The notes beneath the pieces were generated by a model. It was not told the origin of the DNA, did no database searches, and saw only the letters and a list, made by a program, of their open reading frames with translations. From the NCBI GenBank assembly GCA_946885665.1, contig CAMPGT010000057.1, forward strand, positions 1 to 16,545: a stretch of DNA of 16,545 nucleotides, read 5' to 3'. The translations under genes and the position numbers were made by a program. Below, one piece after another: positions 1-9,037 of this stretch; position 1 is the stretch's first letter; every line of letters begins with the position of its first letter. This stretch comes from an uncultured Chitinophagaceae bacterium (GTDB taxonomy: Bacteria > Bacteroidota > Bacteroidia > Chitinophagales > Chitinophagaceae).

Positions 1-588
1 ACCGCCGAAGGCGTATTGTTGCAGGGAGTGGTTGATAAGGAACATGTCGAGGTCTCCATCTTTATCGTAATCGAAAAAAGAAGCCTGCGTGGAATAGCCT
101 TCGTCTGCAAGGCCGTATTTTTCGGCCTCTTCGTTGAAGGTGAGGTCGCCATTGTTGATGTAGAGCAAATTCTTTCTTCTGCGCGGGTCCGTGTCGGCCG
201 ACCTGCATATATAAATATCCAGCCAGCCGTCTGCGTTAATATCCGCCATGGTAGCCCCGGTGCACCATCCCTGCAATGCGGCCACGTTGCTGTGTGCGGT
301 AACGTCTGTAAACTCAAAATCGCCCTTGTTGAGGTACAAGCGGTTCGGTACCATGTTACCGGTAAAAAGCACATCGGCTAATCCATCGCTATTGATATCG
401 CCAACAGCTACTCCCCCACCGTTGTAGAAATAAGTATAGTTCAATACGTTTGCGGTTTCATCCTCCTTAAGGGTATTCTTAAAACGAATACCTGTTTGAT
501 TGCCGTCGAGCAATGTAAAGAGGCGGGAATTGTCTTCGCTGCAGCCTGCAAACACCAGCAAAATGGATATGATGACTAATCGGTGCAT
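1..588 (-). CDS. CRTAC1-like FG-GAP/VCBS repeat lipoprotein (partial, 3' end outside window)
   Basis: The frame is open from ATG at 588 to the window edge, giving 196 residues. It starts with a lipoprotein signal (MHRLVIISILLVFAGC, lipobox Cys at residue 16), so the protein is probably anchored in the outer membrane. Three calcium-loop FG-GAP/VCBS repeats are visible: VGDINSDGLADVLFTG (about 63-78), MADINADGWLDIYI (114-127) and FFDYDKDGDLDMFLINHS (171-188). The spacing and the NYTYFYNGGGVAVGD entry motif are those of the CRTAC1/ASPIC-UnbV family, whose members are usually far longer, so most of the gene lies to the left. It follows the NagX-like gene by 24 bases and is probably the last visible gene of the PUL operon. 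Such proteins are frequent companions of SusCD loci. Their role is not firmly known; glycan or protein binding by a beta-propeller is an inference. Confidence 0.88.
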   Translation of the reverse strand, partial: MHRLVIISILLVFAGCSEDNSRLFTLLDGNQTGIRFKNTLKEDETANVLNYTYFYNGGGVAVGDINSDGLADVLFTGNMVPNRLYLNKGDFEFTDVTAHSNVAALQGWCTGATMADINADGWLDIYICRSADTDPRRRKNLLYINNGDLTFNEEAEKYGLADEGYSTQASFFDYDKDGDLDMFLINHSLQQYAFGG

Positions 589-612
589 AACTTCTTTATT
601 GAATAAAAACGC

Positions 613-1731
613 TCACAAGCGTACATACAGTTTTCGTTTGTCCATGATGAAAGCCACCAGCCACAATATAAGGGTAAAGCACAAAGAGAATAAAAAAGCG
701 CCAAACCGACCTGGCGCCACCTTTTGAAATAATACGGCATTGATCCATTCTATGAATATTTTGTTGGATGTCAAAGGCAGAATGAGTACAAATAGCAAAA
801 GGTTCGAGAGTACATAAATAAATAACGGATTTTTTCCCATTGGCGAAAAAAACCGGGCGATGCCACTGCGGTTTTTTATTTCGACAATATAGAACAACAG
901 GCCAACCGACAGCACGTCTATACCAATAGTGAGCGTTACATAAGAGCTAGTCCAAAGTTTTTTATTGAATGGCAACAGCAAGTTCCACGCAGCGGCAATG
1001 AGTATAAAAACGCCACCTGCCCATAACAACCGCACAACCACCGAGGCCGTCTTTCCCTGTTTTTGTATGAACCGCCCGCACAGGTAACCTGCGGTAACGT
1101 TAATAATTGCCGGGAGGGTGCTAAGAAGACCCTCGGGGTCGAAGATAATACCCGGCTCCCTGTACATGTGCTGCTCTCCTATTACCGCCAGGTCAATTTT
1201 GCGAACGAGGTTGTCCTCTATCGTCATTGGGCCGTAGCCGAATAATATGACCCAGTAACCTAACAGGATAACGATCGAAAGTATCACTACCGTGCGGTTA
1301 GAAAAATAATGTGTCAGCAGCGCAGCCGACAGGTAGCACAGCGCAATGCGCTGCAACACGGCCATGATGCGTGTGTGAAGAATCGGCGCAAACTGCAACT
1401 GGCCGTCCGTCCAATGCATGGTGGAATACCACGACAACAAGTACCCAACAAGGAAAATAAGAACGCTTCTTTTCAGTATTGTATAGATCACCTGCGAATC
1501 GCGCAGTCCTTCCCATTTGCGCATGGCAAACGGCATGGCATTGCCAACAGCAAATAAAAACGAAGGGAAAACAAGATCGGTGACAGTAAAGCCGTTCCAT
1601 TCGGCGTGCATTAATTGATGATAAGGCTCGGCGCCGCTGCCCTGTGTGTTCACGATGATCATCAGGAAGACGGTCATTCCCCGGAATACATCGAGCGTAA
1701 CAAATCGCTGTTGTAACGTGGCGCCCATCAT
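613..1731 (-). CDS. NagX/HGSNAT-like acyltransferase family membrane protein (DUF5009)
   Basis: The product is 372 aa, the usual length for COG4299/DUF5009 proteins, with about ten hydrophobic segments spread along it, so it is an inner-membrane protein. The N-terminal signature RFVTLDVFRGMTVFLMIIVN (residues 9-28) followed by MHAEWNGFTVTDLVFPSFLF (41-60) matches the family of human heparan-alpha-glucosaminide N-acetyltransferase. His42 lies where the acetyl-accepting His of that enzyme is expected. In bacteria, NagX-type members occur in GlcNAc/chitin utilisation loci and are thought to move or acetylate amino sugars across the membrane. Its ATG shares four bases (ATGA) with the stop of the upstream hexosaminidase, which implies translational coupling and a shared pathway. 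The family call is firm. The reaction (acetylation or transport of GlcNAc or glucosamine) is inferred from homologues and context. Confidence 0.88.
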   Translation of the reverse strand: MMGATLQQRFVTLDVFRGMTVFLMIIVNTQGSGAEPYHQLMHAEWNGFTVTDLVFPSFLFAVGNAMPFAMRKWEGLRDSQVIYTILKRSVLIFLVGYLLSWYSTMHWTDGQLQFAPILHTRIMAVLQRIALCYLSAALLTHYFSNRTVVILSIVILLGYWVILFGYGPMTIEDNLVRKIDLAVIGEQHMYREPGIIFDPEGLLSTLPAIINVTAGYLCGRFIQKQGKTASVVVRLLWAGGVFILIAAAWNLLLPFNKKLWTSSYVTLTIGIDVLSVGLLFYIVEIKNRSGIARFFSPMGKNPLFIYVLSNLLLFVLILPLTSNKIFIEWINAVLFQKVAPGRFGAFLFSLCFTLILWLVAFIMDKRKLYVRL

Positions 1732-4043
1732 TGAACGGTTATTTCATCAAGAAGCATAATATTTTTTTGCCGTTCCGGCGAAAGATTCGCGTTCGTGATG
1801 ACGATCCTGATAAACCGCGCCCGGGTATTTAACGATGATGCTTCCAACTGTTTAACGTGCCGCAGTAATTGTTCAGGCACTTCTTTATTCACAACGGAAT
1901 GTATCTTCTTAAACTGCTTATTATCTGCTGAAGCAAACAATTCAACAGATGCAGGCAGAAAAACATTGCCTACCTGGTCCTCCATAAATTTTAAACTTAT
2001 TGTGCGCAGCGGCGCGTTGCGTCCCAGGTCCAACAGGACGACGACCACGGAATCGGTAAACGACACCCATCTGCCGTCATAAGGCTCAACGGCGCCATAA
2101 ATTCCGTCGGTTAGCCGGCCCAACGCGTTACTTTCATCGCCTACTATTGAACCGGCAGTCGCTTTATGAAGAAGAAAGGTATCAATATTCACTTTCCCCA
2201 ATTGTCTGCTCCCTTCAAAAGTTGCCGCCTTCACCACCGCTCCCTTCGTTATCGTAAAAGGCCCCTTATATTTTTTTGAAGATGAAGTTGGTGCGGTGCC
2301 GTCGAGGGTATAATAAACAGGATATAAATGTGTTTGGTCTGCAAGCGTCACGTTAATAATGTTTTTTACTGTATCATGCACCGGCATGATGGAAACGTTG
2401 TACAGGCTGGTAGCATATTGAATTCCTTCTTTATCGAAGCGCCTGAACTCATTTTCGACCTTCCTGATAAACGACGGGTAACTTTTTTTAGAGGGCGGCG
2501 ACCAGCCTACTTCGGCCAGCGCCAGCAACCGTGGCAATAACATATATTCCACCCTCCCGGCAGTGGCAACGTTTTCCGTCCACAAGCAAGCCTGTACGCC
2601 CAGGATGTGCTTGCTTTCTTCGTCGGTGATGCCCGCCGGCGCCGGCTCAAAAGCATACACAGTGTCGAGATAAAGCGGCGCATAGGTGATGTTTTCTTCG
2701 AGGCGCGGGTCCGACTGGTAAAAATCAAAATAGGTGTAATGGTAAGGGGTCATGACCACGTCGTATCCCTTCTTCACATGATCAACAGCGCCTTGCTGCT
2801 GGTGCCACACCATGCCCACTGCCGAGGCAGAAACATTTTCGGACAGGATCTCTTCCCAGCCAGTTGTCCGTTTTCCATGGGCCGCAATGAAGCTGTCGAT
2901 TCGCCTGGTAAAATAACCCTGCAACTGCATTGCTGTGGTGTAGCCATGCGCAGCCATTACCTTTTGGCATCTCGGACAGTTCAGCCAGGGACCACCCCGC
3001 ACTTCATCACCACCGATGTGAACGTATTGGGAAGGAAACAAATCCATCACCTCTTCAAGGATATTGTTGAGAAAGACGTATGTGGAATCGTAGCCCACGC
3101 AGAAATTGTGCTGCAGGTCGCCGGGATAACCGCAGGGCATCAGTAGAGGAACTCCATTGTTTAGATCGCTGTACTGGTTGTAAGCGACCAGTGCGGCCGT
3201 ACAATGTCCCGGCATTTCAATTTCGGGGATGATGGTAATAAACCTGTCCTGCGCATAGCGGATGATCTCCTTCACTTCCTCTTGTGTGTAAAAACCGCCG
3301 TAATCTGCTGTTTCACGTGGTTGCGTAGGTTGTGCAATGGTCATGGGAATACTAGGCCTGGCGGCTCTCCAGGCGCCAACAGAGGTTAGCTTGGGATCCC
3401 GCTTAATTTCCAGCCGCCAACCATGACTATCGGTAAGGTGCCAGTGAAATGTGTTGATTTTATAGGCTGCGAGGATGTCTATATATTTTTTGATGAATTC
3501 CTTCGGAAAAAAATGCCGGCTCACATCAAGTTGCATCCCACGGTAAGTATACCGCGGATAATCCTCTATGTCAACACAGGGAAGAATGGCAGTTTCCGGT
3601 TTTTCTTTCCATGCATTATTAAATGAAACCGGCAGCAGTTGTTTAATGGTTTGAAATGAATAGAACAATCCGGCGCCATCTTTAACATAAACAGTCAATT
3701 CACGCGGGCGCACCTGCAACCTGTATCCTTCGTTTTTGATGCTGCTGTCGATATTGATAACAATGCCGGCCGGCTGCTTTTCTCTCGAAAAAAATATTCC
3801 ATATTTTTCGCGAAGCGTTTCCGCAAACTGGCGTGCAGTGTTTTGAATCGCCGGATCGTTGGAACGTACGGACATGTCCATCACGGGCCGAAAATGAAAA
3901 ACGCCTTGTTGCGGGTTTATTGCAACAGGTTCGGGAATGATCCGAACCTGTTGCGCAAATGCTGTACTGCTGATTGCTAAAAAGAACAGAACAGTTCTAC
4001 TTATTCCACCACACCCGCGTGCTCGCCTTGTCGGGCCCGCCAA
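1728..4043 (-). CDS. GH20 beta-N-acetylhexosaminidase with chitobiase C-terminal and F5/8-like domains
   Basis: This exported exo-enzyme removes terminal beta-linked GlcNAc or GalNAc. With a TTG start at 4043 it is 771 aa: a basic N-region, then a hydrophobic signal core ending AISSTAFA (cleavage near residue 30), a GH20b domain (~33-155) and a GH20 TIM barrel (~165-514). The barrel carries the HIGGDEV motif with the catalytic Asp346-Glu347 pair and aromatic pocket Trp395, Trp413, Trp488 and Trp514. A chitobiase/hexosaminidase C-terminal domain (YTLDGTAPTSSSKKY, ~553-623) and a discoidin-like beta-sandwich (~630-771, possible carbohydrate binding) follow. GH20 uses substrate-assisted retaining catalysis. 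The start is uncertain: the only in-frame ATG (4094) overlaps the SusD coding end by 98 bases and adds a signal-unlike leader, while TTG 4043 overlaps it by 47. The signal peptide proper begins beside an ATA codon just before the SusD stop. The family call is very secure; only the start is doubtful. Confidence 0.93.
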   Translation of the reverse strand: MAGPTRRARGCGGISRTVLFFLAISSTAFAQQVRIIPEPVAINPQQGVFHFRPVMDMSVRSNDPAIQNTARQFAETLREKYGIFFSREKQPAGIVINIDSSIKNEGYRLQVRPRELTVYVKDGAGLFYSFQTIKQLLPVSFNNAWKEKPETAILPCVDIEDYPRYTYRGMQLDVSRHFFPKEFIKKYIDILAAYKINTFHWHLTDSHGWRLEIKRDPKLTSVGAWRAARPSIPMTIAQPTQPRETADYGGFYTQEEVKEIIRYAQDRFITIIPEIEMPGHCTAALVAYNQYSDLNNGVPLLMPCGYPGDLQHNFCVGYDSTYVFLNNILEEVMDLFPSQYVHIGGDEVRGGPWLNCPRCQKVMAAHGYTTAMQLQGYFTRRIDSFIAAHGKRTTGWEEILSENVSASAVGMVWHQQQGAVDHVKKGYDVVMTPYHYTYFDFYQSDPRLEENITYAPLYLDTVYAFEPAPAGITDEESKHILGVQACLWTENVATAGRVEYMLLPRLLALAEVGWSPPSKKSYPSFIRKVENEFRRFDKEGIQYATSLYNVSIMPVHDTVKNIINVTLADQTHLYPVYYTLDGTAPTSSSKKYKGPFTITKGAVVKAATFEGSRQLGKVNIDTFLLHKATAGSIVGDESNALGRLTDGIYGAVEPYDGRWVSFTDSVVVVLLDLGRNAPLRTISLKFMEDQVGNVFLPASVELFASADNKQFKKIHSVVNKEVPEQLLRHVKQLEASSLNTRARFIRIVITNANLSPERQKNIMLLDEITVQ

Positions 4044-5544
4044 GAAGCGGTATGCCCGTAGCTTCAACTGCCTTGCCGTTGGTTTGATATTCATAATTTA
4101 AAAAAGTAAACCTTCTGATGATGTCATCGGTGCTCACGTCCGGGTTATCCGAATTGATAACCGGGTACAATTTGGGAAAGCCGGTTCGCCGTACCTCTGC
4201 CCACGCCTCGATACCGTCTGGAAAAAGGGCGAGCCATTTTTGGGTGAGCACCTGTTCACGCGCCACTTCAGGATCGCTGGAAAATGCTACAGGAATATCG
4301 GCTACTGCAGGTGAGCTGAAATAATCGTCGAGGGCAACCGGCGTGCCGGTGCCGCTGATATAATTTTGAATGACTGTATTATCGGCAATTCCCCATTGAC
4401 TGAGCGATGTGGCAATACCCTGTTCATAAAGTTCCTGAGCCGTTCCGCCCATGTTCCAGCCATTCAATGCGCCTTCTGCTCTTAAAAAATAAGCTTCGGC
4501 GGCATACATCACCGTGTGCCGGTTCGTATTTGCCGCATCAACCGACCAACGGCTACCAATATTCGAAGTACTGGCCAGCTTGTTTTTATCATTGGCGGTA
4601 AGTTGTGCCGACGTCATGCCGTTGCGCAGGCTGTGGTACTGTCCATCACTTTCGGAGGGGCTCCAGTATTCCGTCATTCTCGGATCGTTGAATCCCTTCA
4701 AATAACTTTCCATCGCGGCGCTCATACGAAATCCTTCCCATGGTGACATCAAATTCAAACCGTTCGGCGACGCGGTGCTCACGTCCATAAACGCATTATC
4801 GTCATTCGATGTCATCACCCCCGCCGCTACGGCCTTCTGTGCCTCTTCTTTCGCTTTGTCTGGTTCAACATACGAAATGCGCAGTGCCAGGCGCAGTCGT
4901 AGCGTGTTGGCGAGCTTCGTCCACAACGGGATATCTCCATGAAAAATAAGATCGTTGTCTCCAAAAGGCTTAATCGTTTGATCGGCGGCCTTTAGCACTG
5001 TAACTGCAGAATCGAGCAGTTTGAAGAGATCGTGATACACATCCTGCTGGCTGTCGTAAGGAATGCTGAGGTCGCCATTGCCTGCCTGGAAATAAGGGAT
5101 CGGCCCATAAAAATCGGTGTGGTAGTGAAAAATATAGGCCTTCCATATTTTGGCGATGGCATTCGCTTCGGGATTGTCTTCTCTCGTTGCGTCTATCACC
5201 TGTTTCAGTGTTGGCCAGGTAACGGTGTACACCGAGTTCCATTGTGAAATGATCCAATCCTGCACGATCACGTTCCGATCGCTGGGAGCGCCGGCGCCAT
5301 CTGCAAAAAACTGGCTCCAGTAATCAGGAAACAGTGCTCTTGCCAGTTCATATATGCCGGGGTCGCCATAGATACCCTGGTATTCGGCCTTGGCAAATGC
5401 TTTTGGTATAAGGGAAGGAGTAAGTGAGCTGAAGCTGGTGGGGTCGGTATTCAGTTCATCAAATTTTTTCGTGCAACCCCACAAAAAGATGCCGAGCGCT
5501 GCCATGAAAAAGGTGAGTGTTATTTTTTTAAAAAGCTTCGTCAT
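3997..5544 (-). CDS. SusD/RagB-family nutrient-binding outer-membrane lipoprotein (SusD-like_2 type)
   Basis: The product is 515 aa with a lipoprotein signal: a basic start (MTKLFKKITL), a hydrophobic run and a lipobox LWGC with Cys24. The mature start KKFDELNTDPTSFSSL, the motif PLWTKLANTLRLRLALRI in the middle and the end TRVWWNK are typical of SusD-like_2 proteins, and the length is normal. It would sit on the cell surface as the lid of the SusC channel and bind the glycan before TonB-driven import. Its ATG lies 17 bases after the susC stop, the tight spacing expected of a SusCD pair. Its 3' end is overlapped by the open frame of the hexosaminidase. Family assignment is secure; the ligand is inferred from the neighbouring GH20 and NagX-like genes to be a HexNAc-containing glycan. 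Confidence 0.94.
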   Translation of the reverse strand: MTKLFKKITLTFFMAALGIFLWGCTKKFDELNTDPTSFSSLTPSLIPKAFAKAEYQGIYGDPGIYELARALFPDYWSQFFADGAGAPSDRNVIVQDWIISQWNSVYTVTWPTLKQVIDATREDNPEANAIAKIWKAYIFHYHTDFYGPIPYFQAGNGDLSIPYDSQQDVYHDLFKLLDSAVTVLKAADQTIKPFGDNDLIFHGDIPLWTKLANTLRLRLALRISYVEPDKAKEEAQKAVAAGVMTSNDDNAFMDVSTASPNGLNLMSPWEGFRMSAAMESYLKGFNDPRMTEYWSPSESDGQYHSLRNGMTSAQLTANDKNKLASTSNIGSRWSVDAANTNRHTVMYAAEAYFLRAEGALNGWNMGGTAQELYEQGIATSLSQWGIADNTVIQNYISGTGTPVALDDYFSSPAVADIPVAFSSDPEVAREQVLTQKWLALFPDGIEAWAEVRRTGFPKLYPVINSDNPDVSTDDIIRRFTFLNYEYQTNGKAVEATGIPLLGGPDKASTRVWWNK

Positions 5545-5561
5545 ATCAGTAGCTTTATCAA

Positions 5562-8500
5562 TTAGAAGTTAAATTTCAAGTAAACGCCATAGCTGCGGGT
5601 ACTCGGCACCGAAGTGTATTCGAGTCCCTGGTTGTTGCCGGTTCCCAATGCCGATTCCGGATCGAACCCGTAAGCGTCGTTTTTCAAAAAGAACAGGTTT
5701 CTTCCGACAAGCGAGATGCTGGCTCCCTTGAAGAAACCATCGGTGCGCTTTGAAGAAAGCGAATAGGTAATATCCACCTGCCTTAAACGGATACTGGTTG
5801 CGGAGTAGGTGAACAATTCGCCCACAATATTATCTGCCGCCACCCACTTCCAGTAATCTTCAGCCGAAATAACGATGTCGTTCTTTGCCCCGTCTTCTTT
5901 CACTGAATTCGGAACGATGAAACCACTCTCGCGATTAGCGAGCGTTAACTCCGAAGCGCCCTTCGAGGCGAGCAGCGCCTGCGTGCCCGAAACAATGACG
6001 CCACCTTTTCGCTCATCTATAAGAAAAGAGAGGCTAATATTTTTGTATGAAAAGGTATTGGTGATGCCGGCCGTCCATTGCGGATTGTAGTTGCCTGCAT
6101 AGTGTTTGCTGGCGTCACCCTCTACCATCGGCTTGCCACTGCCGTCCACGATGATCTGCCCGCTTTCATTGCGGATAAAACTTGAGGTATATATTTCACC
6201 GAAACCCTTTCCTTCTTCGGCCACTATCATGCCCAGTGTTTCGGGCGATGAAAGCGGTGGCATTTTCTGTAAGCTGTCCAGCCGCAGCACCTTATTTTTA
6301 TTCGCGCCAAAGTTGACCGCAATGTTCCACCTGAAGTTGCCGCGTTGCACCGGGCTCGCCAGCAGCATCAATTCAACACCTTTGTTTTCTATATTTCCGG
6401 CGTTAATAATTCGCGAAGCATAGCCCGATGGATTGGGAACGCCGATCTCCAGAATCTGGTTGACTGTATTCGTCTTGTAAAGGGTTCCTTCAAGCGCAAA
6501 CCTGTCGTTGAACAGGCTCAGTTCCAAACCGGCTTCGAACGATCTTGTTTGCTCGGGTTTCAGGTTCGCATTGCGCAACGTTCTGTCTAAATTCAGGAAC
6601 CCGCCATTACCGCCGGGAACCAACTGGTGAGAAGGCTTCAACTGGTTGAACCGGGTGCCGTTTCCAACAAAGGCATAGGAACTCCTCAATTTCAGTAAGG
6701 AAATAAAGGAGGGCATTGTGATCATGTCGCTTATAATAGCGCTTATGCCTGCCGAGGGGAAAAAATAAGACGCATTATCAACCGGCAATGTAGAGTTCCA
6801 GTCGTTGCGGCCGGTCAAATCCAGAAACAGGTAATTTCTATAACCAATTTGCGCCGAGGCGTAAACCGATTGTTTTTCTGTACGCTGGAAAGGCGGCTCG
6901 GGATAATAGTTGGCGATGTTAGGCGAAATGGAAACGGCGTTGCTCAGGGCAAACAAATTAGGTGCATTCAAACCCTGTGCGTTCGCGATAGTGCGATCAT
7001 AGCTGAATTGTTCGAGGCTGGCGCCCGCGTTTACCGTGAGGTTGAACAAAGGATTTAGCTGTTTATTGAAACTTACCAGCAGGTCGTTGGTGAACAACTG
7101 GTTCGCTTCTTTATCTATAATGTAGTTTCCCTGGCCGGGATAATCGGTGAGCCAGAAGGTGTTGTTGTAGTCCTTCTCTTCACTGTGGTCGGTGTAATGA
7201 TCGAGGCTGGTTCTCACCTGTATGCTTAATTCCGGAAGCAGTTGGTATCGCAAACCGATCAGCCCGATGAAGCGGTTGCGGTTCCGTTCGCGAAGGTTGC
7301 GGTACACGCTCCAGTAAGGATTCTGGAACGACGGCGTAGGCGGCGCCCAATAGTTTTGTGTAAGCGTGCCGTCGGAATTAAGGGTTTCAAAATCGCGGAC
7401 GTCACTTAACCGCAGGCTTCTTGGCATCGCGAATAAAGTGGCCATGGCATGATTGGCAGCGCCCGTCATCGGCCGGTTATTTACGCGTTCCCGGATATAA
7501 TTCGCTTTTACGTCGAGTGATAATTTATTGGTGAGCTGAACGGTTTGGCGGAGGTTTAAATTATTTCTCCTGAACTCATTGTTCGGTATAATTCCTTTGC
7601 TGAGCGTATTGGTGTACGAAAAATACGTTTGTGATTTTTCGTTGCCGGTTGAAATAGATAGCGAGTTGATGAGCTCTGTTCCTGTTTCAAAAAAGTCTTT
7701 AAAATTATCGGCCTGCGGCGCCAGTGGCTGCGGCTTGCCTGTCCAGTCGGCTACCTGTTGGCCCGTCATTGCCGGTCCCCAACTGTCTTCAACGTTTTCT
7801 GCAAAGTTGCCGCCGTTACCCTGGCCGTAAATATTTTGCAGTTTTGGAAGTACCATCGGGTTCTCCATCATCAGCGAGCTGGATATATGTACGCCGATAC
7901 CGTTCCCCGACTTTCCTTTTTTGGTCGTGATGATCACCGCGCCATTAGCTGCATCCGATCCATACAGCGCCGCGGCAGATGCGCCGGTCAGCACGGTCAT
8001 CGATTCCACATCATCCGGGTTGATGTTGGAAAGCCCGTCGCCGTTGTCGCGCGCACCAAAGAGGGTCACATCGGCTAGCGCCTTTGAATCGTTGTCGATG
8101 CGCACGCCATCCACCACGATGAGTGGCTGGTTGGAACCGGAAATGGAACGGTTACCCCGGAAGATGATCCTGTTTGAGCTGCCCGGTCCGGTATTGGTTT
8201 TGCTAATGACGAGGCCAGCAATCTTTCCGTTCATGGCATCTGTCAGGTTCACCTCGCGGGTGCCACTCAAGTCCGATCCTTTCAGCGATTGGGTCGAATA
8301 AGTAAGCGTACGGCGCTGCCGGGTTATGCCCAATGCGGTTACCACCACATCCTGCAATTGTTTCTGTTCGGCGTCGAGCACTACATTAACTGTTGTTTGT
8401 CCATCCAATTCCTGTTCGCGCGTTTGGTAACCGATATAGGAAAATTGCAGTGTGGCGCGGGCATCGCTTACATTCAGTGTAAACGAGCCGTCGCTGCCGG

Positions 8501-8987
8501 TTACTGTTCCGTTTGTAGTGCCTTTTTCTATAACAGAAACGCCTTCGTGCGAAACCAGCGTTCCATCCTGGCTTCGCAGGCGCACCACTCCGGTAACCAG
8601 CGCCCGTAAACCGGATCTTACTTCGTCGGCGGCAATGACCACCAGGTCGTCGTCCAATACTTTATAGGTGAGTTCTGTTGATGCGAGAATACTGTCCATC
8701 ACTTCGTTGATGGACGCGTTGTTGGCTTTCACCGAAACTTTGAGTCCGCGGGGTAAGAGGTCGTCATTATAAATAAACCGGAAAGTGCTGACCCGCTGGA
8801 TAGAGGTGATCGCATTTTTCAGTTCAACGTTATCGAGGGTGAGCGTTATCTTATTTTGCGCAAAATTCCTGGCGCTTACATGCAGGCAGGTAACCAATAA
8901 TATGATTGCAGTTAGTTTCATGTAAAACAGGACCCTCACGAAGGGTGGCCAGTCGCTGGTCGGCTTGCGCGCAAGCTTTTTTTTCAT
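5562..8987 (-). CDS. SusC/RagA-family TonB-dependent outer-membrane receptor with N-terminal STN signalling domain
   Basis: The 1141-aa product begins with a basic segment and a signal sequence (MKLTAIILLVTCLHVSA, residues 23-39). It is followed by an STN (secretin/TonB short N-terminal) domain (~47-120), a carboxypeptidase-regulatory-like domain (~130-205, with FSYIGYQTREQEL), a TonB plug (~212-357, starting DVVVTALGITRQRR and including PLIVVDGVRIDN) and a 22-strand-type beta-barrel ending YGVYLKFNF. It forms the SusCD importer with the next gene. The STN domain is the part that, in FecA-type transducers, passes the ligand signal to a periplasmic FecR protein. The FecR gene lies 143 bases upstream, so this receptor is probably both importer and sensor. 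The first ATG (8987) is preferred because a ~20-residue basic leader before the hydrophobic core is common in Chitinophagaceae SusC proteins; Met23 (8921) is the alternative. Confidence 0.95.
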   Translation of the reverse strand: MKKKLARKPTSDWPPFVRVLFYMKLTAIILLVTCLHVSARNFAQNKITLTLDNVELKNAITSIQRVSTFRFIYNDDLLPRGLKVSVKANNASINEVMDSILASTELTYKVLDDDLVVIAADEVRSGLRALVTGVVRLRSQDGTLVSHEGVSVIEKGTTNGTVTGSDGSFTLNVSDARATLQFSYIGYQTREQELDGQTTVNVVLDAEQKQLQDVVVTALGITRQRRTLTYSTQSLKGSDLSGTREVNLTDAMNGKIAGLVISKTNTGPGSSNRIIFRGNRSISGSNQPLIVVDGVRIDNDSKALADVTLFGARDNGDGLSNINPDDVESMTVLTGASAAALYGSDAANGAVIITTKKGKSGNGIGVHISSSLMMENPMVLPKLQNIYGQGNGGNFAENVEDSWGPAMTGQQVADWTGKPQPLAPQADNFKDFFETGTELINSLSISTGNEKSQTYFSYTNTLSKGIIPNNEFRRNNLNLRQTVQLTNKLSLDVKANYIRERVNNRPMTGAANHAMATLFAMPRSLRLSDVRDFETLNSDGTLTQNYWAPPTPSFQNPYWSVYRNLRERNRNRFIGLIGLRYQLLPELSIQVRTSLDHYTDHSEEKDYNNTFWLTDYPGQGNYIIDKEANQLFTNDLLVSFNKQLNPLFNLTVNAGASLEQFSYDRTIANAQGLNAPNLFALSNAVSISPNIANYYPEPPFQRTEKQSVYASAQIGYRNYLFLDLTGRNDWNSTLPVDNASYFFPSAGISAIISDMITMPSFISLLKLRSSYAFVGNGTRFNQLKPSHQLVPGGNGGFLNLDRTLRNANLKPEQTRSFEAGLELSLFNDRFALEGTLYKTNTVNQILEIGVPNPSGYASRIINAGNIENKGVELMLLASPVQRGNFRWNIAVNFGANKNKVLRLDSLQKMPPLSSPETLGMIVAEEGKGFGEIYTSSFIRNESGQIIVDGSGKPMVEGDASKHYAGNYNPQWTAGITNTFSYKNISLSFLIDERKGGVIVSGTQALLASKGASELTLANRESGFIVPNSVKEDGAKNDIVISAEDYWKWVAADNIVGELFTYSATSIRLRQVDITYSLSSKRTDGFFKGASISLVGRNLFFLKNDAYGFDPESALGTGNNQGLEYTSVPSTRSYGVYLKFNF

Positions 8988-9037
8988 ATATTGAGAATGA
9001 AAGTTAGAGAATAGGGATGCTGCTCTTCAAGGCGCTG

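Noticed and set aside
16..381. 121-codon open frame on the plus strand
   Set aside because: The opposite strand encodes a clear FG-GAP/VCBS lipoprotein here.
2607..3146. 179-codon open frame on the plus strand
   Set aside because: It is antisense to the GH20 catalytic region, with no start context or recognisable product.
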